Shown in pieces: positions 1-5,489 of a stretch of DNA of 6,131 bases; positions within the stretch are counted from its first letter, which is position 1, and the number at the start of each line of letters is the position of its first letter. The translations under genes and the position numbers were made by a program. This DNA is from Xanthobacteraceae bacterium (lineage in GTDB: Bacteria > Pseudomonadota > Alphaproteobacteria > Rhizobiales > Xanthobacteraceae), in NCBI GenBank assembly GCA_030043285.1, contig JASHXZ010000524.1, positions 1 to 6,131 on the forward strand, read 5' to 3'. Under the pieces are notes generated by a model. The model ran no database searches and had not been told where the DNA came from. It was given only the letters and a program-made list of their open reading frames with translations.

Positions 1-294
1 GACCGCGACGGCCAGTTGCTCACCGGCTCGTACATGGATTACGCCATGCCGCGCGCCGCCGACGTGCCGCCGGTCGGGGTGGCCGATCATCCGGCTCCGG
101 CCAAGACCAATCCGCTCGGCGTCAAGGGCTGCGGCGAAGCCGGCTGCGCCGGCGGCCTCGCCTCGGTGATGAACGCGGTGATCGACGCGCTCGCCGAGCG
201 CGGCATCCGCCATCTCGATATGCCGCTCACCCCGTTTCGCATCTGGCAGGCGCTGCATTCCGCCGAGGCAACCTCGCAGCCCCGCCCGCAATGA
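1..294 (+). CDS. Xanthine dehydrogenase family, molybdopterin-binding large subunit (3' end only)
   Basis: This is the last 97 codons of a molybdenum hydroxylase large subunit (xanthine dehydrogenase / CO dehydrogenase CoxL / aldehyde oxidase family); the gene begins left of the window. These enzymes hydroxylate aromatic or N-heterocyclic substrates, or aldehydes, at a Mo-MCD centre and pass electrons to FeS and FAD partners. Visible: SYMDYAMPRAADVP, then TNPLGVKGCGEAG, then a helix ASVMNAVIDAL, then the family's usual ending MPLTPFRIWQAL. The Glu of GCGEAG (codon 136-138) sits where the family has its catalytic base. The tail after WQAL is short and low in complexity. The stop overlaps the start of the MFS gene (ATGA at 291-294), which implies translational coupling. 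The substrate cannot be told from this fragment. Family assignment is secure; a specific gene symbol would be a guess. Confidence 0.5.
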   Translation, partial: DRDGQLLTGSYMDYAMPRAADVPPVGVADHPAPAKTNPLGVKGCGEAGCAGGLASVMNAVIDALAERGIRHLDMPLTPFRIWQALHSAEATSQPRPQ

Positions 295-1508
295 CGCAAG
301 CCATTTCCGTCCGCGTTCTGCGGCCCGCCGAATCGCGGCTGATCGCTGCGATCTGCGCGGCGCATATGATGAGCCATTATTATATGCTGTTGCTGGCGCC
401 GTTGTTCGCCTTCGTGCGCGACGATTTCAAGGTCAGCTACACCGAGCTCGCGCTGGCGCTCACCGTCTTCAACGTCGTTTCCGGACTGCTGCAGACGCCA
501 ATCGGCTTCATCGTCGATCGTTTCGGCGCCCGCATGGTGCTGATCGCCGGCCTCGCGGTTTCCACCATCGCTTATGGGGTCGCCGGCATCGCCAATTCCT
601 ATTGGGTGTTCGTCGCCATGTACGGGGTCGGCGGGCTGGGCAACACCGTTTTCCATCCGGCCGATTACTCGCTGCTGTCGCATCACGCGCCGAAACAAAA
701 AATCGGTCAGGTTTTCGCTTTCCATTCCTTTGCCGGTATCGTCGGCTCGGCGATCGCACCGCCGACTTTGCTGTACATGCAGCACCTGTTCGGCTGGCGC
801 GGCGCCTATGTGGGTGCCTCGATCATCGGGCTGATCGTCCTTGCCGCGCTCATCGCGCAGCCGGAGCCGGAAAGCGTCGAGCCGCGTGCCGCTAGGGCGC
901 CGGCCAAAGCCCGCACCGGCGAGAGCTCGACCTGGAGCGTGCTGCTGACCGCGCCGATCCTGCTCAACCTCGCCTATTTCGTCCTGACCTCGATCATGGG
1001 CGGCGGGCTCAACACGTATCTGGTCGTGGCATTGGGCGCGCTGCATGCGACGCTGGTCGGCGTCGCCAATATGGCGCTGACGAGCCTGCTTGCCTTCAAT
1101 GCGCTCGGCGTGCTGGTTGGCGGCGTTCTTGCCGGCCGCACCACGCACCACGCCCTGGTTGCCGCATCCGGGCTCGCAGTCGGCGGCGTCGTTACCGCGC
1201 TGGTCGGGCTATTCAACCTGCCGGCGGCAGGATTGATCGCGTTGATGGGTTTCTCCGGCTTCTGCGTCGGCGCCACTTATCCGTCGCGCGACATGCTGGT
1301 GCGCGCGGTGACGCCGCCCGGCGCCTACGGCTTGGTGTTCGGCTTTGTCAGCGTCGGCTTCAACATCGGCGCCAGCATCGCGCCGATCGTCTACGGCTAT
1401 CTGATGGACACCGGCGCGCCGCGCATGGTGTTTTTGCTCTCGGCGGCGGTGAGCATCCTGTGCATCTCGACCGTGACCTTTGGCTTTTCCAAGCGCCAGA
1501 CGACGTAA
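291..1508 (+). CDS. MFS transporter, 12-TM, fosmidomycin-resistance-like subgroup
   Basis: A 405-residue major facilitator superfamily permease of the inner membrane, the normal length for a 12-helix carrier. The protein is hydrophobic throughout, with a polar central loop (about residues 189-215, rich in E, P, R, A) separating two six-helix halves. The loop between helices 2 and 3 carries the MFS signature A, G72-xxx-D76-R77-x-G79-x-R81. Residues 121-157 (FHPADYSLLSHHAP, then FHSFAGIVGSAIAPP) resemble the FHPA segment of fosmidomycin-resistance-type (FSR-like) transporters; this is from memory of the family. The start ATG overlaps the upstream stop (ATGA), so it is co-translated with the molybdenum hydroxylase subunit. 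That makes uptake of that enzyme's substrate, or export of its product, a reasonable inference. An aromatic acid or small metabolite transporter is likely; direction and substrate are unknown. Confidence 0.5.
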   Translation: MTQAISVRVLRPAESRLIAAICAAHMMSHYYMLLLAPLFAFVRDDFKVSYTELALALTVFNVVSGLLQTPIGFIVDRFGARMVLIAGLAVSTIAYGVAGIANSYWVFVAMYGVGGLGNTVFHPADYSLLSHHAPKQKIGQVFAFHSFAGIVGSAIAPPTLLYMQHLFGWRGAYVGASIIGLIVLAALIAQPEPESVEPRAARAPAKARTGESSTWSVLLTAPILLNLAYFVLTSIMGGGLNTYLVVALGALHATLVGVANMALTSLLAFNALGVLVGGVLAGRTTHHALVAASGLAVGGVVTALVGLFNLPAAGLIALMGFSGFCVGATYPSRDMLVRAVTPPGAYGLVFGFVSVGFNIGASIAPIVYGYLMDTGAPRMVFLLSAAVSILCISTVTFGFSKRQTT

Positions 1509-1591
1509 AGCTCTGACGATCACAGGTCTTGACAGCGCGCGCGATGCGGCGCGCAAATCGGCAAAACCGAAGAAATTTTGGAGATACGCGC

Positions 1592-2647
1592 GTGCGGCGG
1601 GCGATGTGGCGCGGGGTAAGTTTGGCGAGCATTTGCGCTACCACGCTATGTGTCCTCGCGGCCGGCGTCGTGCCGGCGGTCGCGCAAGCGCCGCAACCGC
1701 ACGCTTGGCTCGACCCCGAGCTGTGGCAGAAAGCCAAAGCCGAGGGCGCGCTCACCGTCTATGGCTCGATGAACGAGGCCGAAGCGCTGCCGTTGTGGAA
1801 GCAGTTCGAAGACGACAGCGGCATCAAGGTCAGTTACGTCCGCTCCTCGGACACCCAGATCATGGCGCGCGTCGCCATCGAGGAGCGGGCGCGGCAGCGC
1901 TCCTGGGACATCGCGCTCACGACCACGGTGCCGCAACTGCCGCCTGCGTTTTTGGCGCCGTTCGACCCGCCGCAGGCCGCAGGGCTCATGCCGCAGGCGC
2001 GCGATCCCAACCGCCGCTGGTACGGCGTCTATGCCAATTACAATGCGCCGGCCTACAACACCAAATTCGTTCGGAAATCGGATCTGCCGAAGAGCTACGA
2101 GGATTTTCCTGCGCACAAGGAGTGGCGCGGCAAGATCGCGATCGACGGCACCGACAACGAGTGGCTCGCCGCGATCTTCGGCGCCTACGGCGCGGAGCAC
2201 GGCCGCGCGATCGTCAAAAACATCATCGCCGCGCTCGATCCGGTGGTCAGCGACGGCCATCTCGCGCTTGCCCGCTCGGTCGGCTCCGGCGAATACTGGA
2301 TGGCGCTCAACAATTTTCTGCCGCTGACCTTGAACGTGAAAATGTCCGGCGCACCCACCGACTACTGGCTGCTCAATCCGGTAACGCTGATTTTCGGCTC
2401 GGTCGGCGTCAACGTGCTGGCGCCGCATCCCAACGCCGCAAAACTCGCCGCCAATTTCGCGCTCAGCCAGGAAGCCGAGACGTTCATGACCCACAAGGGC
2501 CGTATCCCGACCCGGCCTGACGTCGCCACCAATCCGCCCGCGCTTGCCGGCGAACTCAATGCGATGAAGATCGCGCCGATCGTGCTCGACACCGCCGGCC
2601 AGCGCAAATGGCAGAAGACATTCAACGAGCTGTTCGGCCGCAGCTGA
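1592..2647 (+). CDS. ABC transporter extracellular solute-binding protein
   Basis: A periplasmic substrate-binding protein, about 351 residues. I chose the GTG at 1592 because GGAGA (1580-1584) lies 7 nt before it and the protein then opens with a textbook Sec signal: MRRAMWR, a hydrophobic core of about 20 residues (VSLASICATTLCVLAAGVV), and a cleavage site near AVAQA-P at residue 33. Alternatives are ATG 1604, ATG 1544 and TTG 1529; the last two add an unlikely basic leader. The mature part begins WLDPELWQKAKAEGALTVYGS and continues with WKQFEDDSGIKVSYV, the usual first strand and hinge of Fe3+/spermidine-type family 1 binding proteins. Later it has WRGKIAID and, near the end, FMTHKGRIPTRPDV, a typical closing motif. 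It sits 83 nt after the MFS gene. No permease or ATPase gene follows, because the next genes are on the other strand. The ligand is unknown; an organic acid is as plausible as iron given the neighbours. Confidence 0.5.
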   Translation: MRRAMWRGVSLASICATTLCVLAAGVVPAVAQAPQPHAWLDPELWQKAKAEGALTVYGSMNEAEALPLWKQFEDDSGIKVSYVRSSDTQIMARVAIEERARQRSWDIALTTTVPQLPPAFLAPFDPPQAAGLMPQARDPNRRWYGVYANYNAPAYNTKFVRKSDLPKSYEDFPAHKEWRGKIAIDGTDNEWLAAIFGAYGAEHGRAIVKNIIAALDPVVSDGHLALARSVGSGEYWMALNNFLPLTLNVKMSGAPTDYWLLNPVTLIFGSVGVNVLAPHPNAAKLAANFALSQEAETFMTHKGRIPTRPDVATNPPALAGELNAMKIAPIVLDTAGQRKWQKTFNELFGRS

Positions 2648-2687
2648 GTCGCGACCGTGTCAGCCGCCCAAGTGAGCAGGCCGCTTC

Positions 2688-3260
2688 CTAGCAATCCACG
2701 CCGTGACCGACAAAGTAATAGTGACCGAACGCGTGATAAACGCCGGTCAGCTTGCATTCTAGATCGCTTCCAGCGTTTTTATTCCAAGCGGCCGAACGCT
2801 TCGCTGCCGGCAGGGCAATCTCATCGCTTTCATCGTACACGAGGAACTCATAACCGAAAGCGAGACCAAATCCATTGAGGTCCCGCCACAAGAAAGTTGC
2901 GATCCGAGGACCATCCCGATGAGGAAGATTCGATATTTCCCGTGAGTAGGTCGGCAGCGTGACCAGTAGCTGGAGGTCGTCGCGTGCCCGATTGATAACG
3001 TAAATGGCGAAATCGGTGTTGAAAGACGCAGTGACGATGGCGAGCACAACGGTCAGCGGCAGCGGCAACATGGCGCTTGCGCGCAGCCAATCCCGTTTGA
3101 TTGTGAAATCAATTACGAAAACCAATGCCAACGCCGCCGACAGACCCCAAAACAAAAGTACGAACCAAATTCCGACGACAGCCAAGCCGAACGGCCCCAA
3201 CAAAATCGCGATAAAAGCTAGCGGCCACAGGAAAGTGAGTACGATCGGCCAGTATATCAC
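2688..3260 (-). CDS. Unrecognised three-helix membrane protein with C-terminal soluble domain
   Basis: I do not recognise a family. The frame is open from GTG 3275 (195 aa), one base after the upstream gene's stop. GTG 3260 (190 aa) is the better start because AAAGG (3272-3268) lies 7 nt before it, while nothing like a ribosome site precedes 3275. Numbering from 3275, helices are predicted at about 7-27 (IYWPIVLTFLWPLAFIAILL), 29-53 (through FVLLFWGLSAALALVFVID) and 70-88 (LPLPLTVVLAIVTAS). About 105 polar residues follow, with RIATFLWRDLNGFG, FLVYDESDEIALP and LTGVYHAFGHYYFVGHG, probably a folded domain on one side of the membrane. It is tightly linked, probably translationally coupled, to the toxin-like gene upstream, so a role as an immunity or partner protein is possible; that is inference from position only. 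It is lower in GC than its flanks. It converges with the solute-binding protein gene across 40 nt. Confidence 0.5.
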   Translation of the reverse strand: MIYWPIVLTFLWPLAFIAILLGPFGLAVVGIWFVLLFWGLSAALALVFVIDFTIKRDWLRASAMLPLPLTVVLAIVTASFNTDFAIYVINRARDDLQLLVTLPTYSREISNLPHRDGPRIATFLWRDLNGFGLAFGYEFLVYDESDEIALPAAKRSAAWNKNAGSDLECKLTGVYHAFGHYYFVGHGVDC

Positions 3261-3276
3261 ATCACCACCTTTCACA

Positions 3277-3753
3277 TCAGTGCGAAATGCGCCCTGATTG
3301 ATAAAGTTCGTAACCTATCTGGGTATTGCGGACGTTGCGCGTCGGCAATGAGGTATAAACACTATCCATTTGCTCATCACGATCGAAATGGGAACGCCAG
3401 CGGGCATATTCATTTTCGATCCACAACGCCATGTCAATGGGAACGCCGGCCGCCGCCATATAAAGGCCTATGGCTATCGTCGCATAGTCCCGGTAGTCCT
3501 CGAGAAATTGCCCTTGTACTCTCTGTGCGTCCCATGGTCCGCCATGCCCGAACTTGGCTAATTGGGCCGCCAATTCTGCCACGACCAGCAATTGCGCATC
3601 CAAGCCATTTTGCTGAGCGGCGGCAAACTTTTCTTTGAAATTGAAAGCGATCCCCTCGTTGACGAACACTTCCGGCGGTAAATCGGCCGGACGAAGAACC
3701 GGATTGCCTTGCGCGTCGGTGATCGGCTTGCCGCGGCTGTCCAGCAGCGGCAC
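3277..3753 (-). CDS. Open C-terminal part of the interrupted toxin-like gene (158 aa if started at GTG 3753)
   Basis: This is the piece an automated caller would report as a separate gene. After the TAA at 3825-3823 the only start codon before the conserved-looking region is GTG 3753, and I see no convincing ribosome site before it. If it is made, the product would keep the whole GGPWD domain (residues 71-75 of this piece), mostly helical and without signal peptide or membrane segments, so cytoplasmic unless delivered by another system. Its stop TGA lies one base from the first possible GTG of the membrane protein gene. Expression as an independent protein is doubtful. It is listed so that the coding content is not lost if the stop proves to be a sequencing error or is bypassed by reinitiation. 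Confidence 0.5.
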   Translation of the reverse strand: MPLLDSRGKPITDAQGNPVLRPADLPPEVFVNEGIAFNFKEKFAAAQQNGLDAQLLVVAELAAQLAKFGHGGPWDAQRVQGQFLEDYRDYATIAIGLYMAAAGVPIDMALWIENEYARWRSHFDRDEQMDSVYTSLPTRNVRNTQIGYELYQSGRISH

Positions 3754-3822
3754 CGGGTGCTTCGGGCTACTGGCCGGGATGTCGCGTGCCGAAAGCTTCG
3801 GGCGTGACTTTGGTCTCGGGCT

Positions 3823-3825
3823 TTA
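3823..3825 (-). other. In-frame TAA interrupting the toxin-like gene
   Basis: On the - strand the codons run GAT AAC CCC GCA TAA AGC CCG. The stop is followed by 22 further open codons before the first GTG and by the conserved-looking C-terminal domain in the same frame. A single substitution in TAA would restore a 246-residue protein. No known readthrough context is apparent after the stop. Confidence 0.5.
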
Positions 3826-4017
3826 TGCGGGGTTATCGGCGGCCGCTACTTCGTCTTTCGGGCGAAACCGGCCGCCCTGCCGATCTGGCGCGCCCTTCGG
3901 CCAGCCGGGATGCACCGGATCGTCCACCGCGGCTTTGGCAACGAGGTCCCGGAGGATGTAGGAACGCACGTTGGGCGCCAATTGTTGACGCCGCTGGTTT
4001 GCATAATGCGACCGCAT

Positions 4018-4214
4018 TGTTTGACACCTTTCATATGAAACGAGGGCGACGATTTCTCAGCCGCCGACGGCGACGGCTCGGTTTGATTGCGAACCGCGAT
4101 ACCAGCCGCGCTTGTGCCGCATCGCCCAACCGGTAATGATACGTGCGGGTTCGCCTTCCCTTCCGGTGCGACACGCCGGAAAGGACGTCGCAGCAATGAG
4201 TGCAGGAGACAGCG
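4018..4214. promoter_or_regulatory. Divergent intergenic region with two inverted repeats
   Basis: About 197 nt separate the toxin-like gene (-) from the FAH-family gene (+), so both promoters should lie here. A perfect 12-bp palindrome TTTCATATGAAA (4029-4040) sits directly upstream of, and partly over, the toxin-like gene's ribosome site. A second element, TTCCGG (4161-4166) and CCGGAA (4176-4181) with 9 nt between, lies 33 nt before the FAH start. Either could be an operator or a leader hairpin. I see no pair of -35/-10 boxes good enough to name a promoter. The regulatory role is inference. Confidence 0.5.
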
Positions 4215-5132
4215 ATGAAGCTTTGCCGTTACGATGACGATCGTCTGGGCGTGGTCCGCGGCGAGGCCGTGCACGACGTGACCGAGGCGCAGACCGCGAT
4301 GCGCAACGCGGCGCCCTACGCGATGAAGGGCGACGCTGTGGTCGCCGCACTGCCGCACTGGCGCGAGCGCATCGAGCGCATGGCCGACAAAGCGGCGACA
4401 AAGCCGATCGCTTCGGTGAAGCTCTTGCCGCCGGTGGCGCGGCCGACCAAGCTGTCGTGCGCGCCGACTAATTATTCGGCGCACATCGCCGAGATGGCGG
4501 CCGCCTCGGCGCAACCCGGCTCGCAGGTGGTGCGCGCGCAGTCGTCGAAGATCGGCGAAGCCGGCATGTTTCTCAAAGCCAACTCGGCGCTGGTCGGCCC
4601 GTCCGAAGGCATTCCGCTGCGCTTTCCCGACCGGCGCAACGACCACGAGGTCGAGCTGGTCATGGTGATCGGCACGGCCGGCAGCGATATTCCGCAGGCG
4701 CGCGCGCTCGATCACGTCATCGGCTACTGCCTCGGCCTCGACATGACAGTGCGCGGCCGCGAGGACCGCAGCTTTCGCAAATCGGTCGACGGTTATGCGG
4801 CGCTCGGACCGTGGATGGTGACGGCCGACGAAATCCCGGACCCGGACGCGATCCCGATCAGCCTCACGGTGAACGGCGAAGTCCGGCAGAACAGCAACAC
4901 CGACAAGCTCATCTACAATTGCCGGCGGCTGATCGAATTCGCGTCCGCGTTCTACACGCTCTATCCGGGCGATCTGGTCTATACTGGCACGCCGGAAGGC
5001 GTCAGCCCCGTCAAACCCGGCGACGTGATCGTGTGCCGCTCGGCGCCGGTGCTCGGCGAACTCACCATCAAGGTACGCGCCCACGATATCGGCAACGTGG
5101 GCAACGAACCGCGCGTCCGCGCGCCGGCATAA
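4215..5132 (+). CDS. Fumarylacetoacetate hydrolase family protein
   Basis: A 305-residue cytoplasmic enzyme of the FAH superfamily, which uses a divalent metal (Mg/Mn) to hydrolyse, decarboxylate or isomerise 2,4-dioxo acids, typically late in aromatic ring breakdown. ATG 4215 is preferred over GTG 4200 because AGGAGA (4204-4209) precedes it by 5 nt and family members begin MKLCRYDDDRLG. The N-terminal cap domain covers about residues 1-70, followed by PTKLSCAPTNYSAH (His90). The metal site appears as H144-E145-V-E147 and D176 in GYCLGLDMTVRG, with Lys189 in RSFRKSVDGY. Downstream are GPW (198-200), VNGEVRQNSNTDKLI (219-233) and PGDLVYTGTPEGV (251-263), all standard family motifs. It lies near a molybdenum hydroxylase, MFS and solute-binding gene, fitting a catabolic cluster, but is now separated from them by the low-GC block. 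The exact substrate is not determined. Confidence 0.5.
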   Translation: MKLCRYDDDRLGVVRGEAVHDVTEAQTAMRNAAPYAMKGDAVVAALPHWRERIERMADKAATKPIASVKLLPPVARPTKLSCAPTNYSAHIAEMAAASAQPGSQVVRAQSSKIGEAGMFLKANSALVGPSEGIPLRFPDRRNDHEVELVMVIGTAGSDIPQARALDHVIGYCLGLDMTVRGREDRSFRKSVDGYAALGPWMVTADEIPDPDAIPISLTVNGEVRQNSNTDKLIYNCRRLIEFASAFYTLYPGDLVYTGTPEGVSPVKPGDVIVCRSAPVLGELTIKVRAHDIGNVGNEPRVRAPA

Positions 5133-5489
5133 TCACGGCGGCGCCGGCGGGGCTAAGAAGCCGGCCGCAGCGAGCCGGCCGGTGCGTCCGCCGCAGGCGC
5201 CCGCGCGCGCGTCCCCGCGACGGTTTCCGCCCGCAAGGGGCAGCCACAGAAGAAGAGCTGGGGCACGAAAAAGCCGCGGCGGTAGGACCCCTCCGGGGAG
5301 CCACTTCCTCGTCATGGGCTTGACCCGCGCATCCAGGCAGCCGCAACGGGCCCACGGACTGCCAGGTCAAGCCCGGCAATGACGTTCGAGGATCCCTAGT
5401 CGGGCAGAGCGAGGCGCAGTTTGTAACGGGGCCTGGGCTCCTCACGCCCGCCGGATCGACCTATTGTTCTCCGCCCTGGGCCGGGCTAT
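5133..5489. other. 357-nt stretch without a convincing gene
   Basis: After the FAH stop there is a very GC-rich spacer with a hairpin-capable CCGGCC / GGCCGG pair (5161-5166 and 5177-5182) but no T-run, so at best a weak terminator. In frame with the FAH gene, after its TAA and a second stop (5154-5156), a basic reading frame without a start codon runs to TAG 5283-5285 and ends KGQPQKKSWGTKKPRR. A small CCCC-TCC-GGGG hairpin (5288-5298) follows, then a degenerate palindromic repeat. The remainder up to the tRNA leader shows nothing I can name. Confidence 0.5.
5306..5392. repeat. Degenerate intergenic palindromic repeat
   Basis: The left arm CGTCAT-GGGCTTGACC (5310-5325) pairs with the right arm GGTCAAGCCC-GGCA-ATGACG (5365-5384). 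The right arm has four extra bases, so the left arm looks like a copy with a 4-nt deletion. Outer TCCTCG (5306-5311) and CGAGGA (5387-5392) extend the symmetry, as do GGCAG (5336-5340) and CTGCC (5360-5364). Repeats built on 'CGTCATTGCCGGGCTTGACC' are, from my knowledge, common between genes in Bradyrhizobium / Rhodopseudomonas relatives. Only one copy is in the window. Confidence 0.5.

Larger units (their letters stand above)
3277..4017 (-). pseudogene. Toxin-like protein with GGPWD C-terminal domain, interrupted by an in-frame stop
   Basis: One reading frame of 247 codons broken only by TAA at 3825-3823 (codon 65). The start ATG 4017 has AAAGG (4031-4027) 9 nt upstream. Codons 1-64 give MRSHYANQRRQQLAPNVRSY, then ILRDLVAKAAV, DDPVHPGWPKGAPDRQGG and RFRPKDE. 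The middle motif recalls the 'RVPAGNPDGGQW' linkers seen before toxin domains in rhizobial proteins. After the stop come a Pro/Lys/Arg linker, a doubled D-x-x-G-x-P-[IV] segment (SRGKPITDAQGNPVL), a helix (about 124-156) and FGHGGPWDAQRV (GGPWD at 159-163). The domain goes on with YRDYATIAIGLYMAAAGVP and ends NTQIGYELYQSGRI. From memory, GGPWD plus Y-x-D-[FY] plus AAG resembles polymorphic toxin type 44 domains; this is unverified. Both sides of the stop read as genuine protein, so I favour a nonsense mutation over two genes. A sequencing error is the other explanation. Confidence 0.5.

Noticed and set aside
87..1151. Long open frame on the - strand (354 codons)
   Set aside because: It is antisense to the clear MFS and Mo-hydroxylase genes, its translation is rich in R, H, D, Q with no fold-like pattern, and long antisense frames are expected in GC-rich DNA.
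1646..2494. Long open frame on the - strand opposite the binding protein gene
   Set aside because: It is a shadow of the solute-binding protein gene, which has a signal peptide and ribosome site.
4021..4026. TTGACA on the + strand as a -35 box for the FAH gene
   Set aside because: No -10-like hexamer lies 16-18 nt downstream, and it would give a leader of about 160 nt.
3833..4027. Alternative frame overlapping the 5' part of the toxin-like gene, considered as evidence for a frameshift instead of a nonsense mutation
   Set aside because: The ORF starting at 4017 and the ORF ending at 3277 are in the same frame, and the other frame reads as Ser/Arg-rich noise, so no frame change is needed.
3846..5084. 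Long open frame on the - strand (412 codons)
   Set aside because: It is antisense to the FAH-family gene, which has all family motifs, and its translation is Arg/His-rich and domain-less.
5160..5182. GC hairpin after the FAH gene as a rho-independent terminator
   Set aside because: The stem is possible but there is no T-run after it, and palindromic GC words are frequent here.
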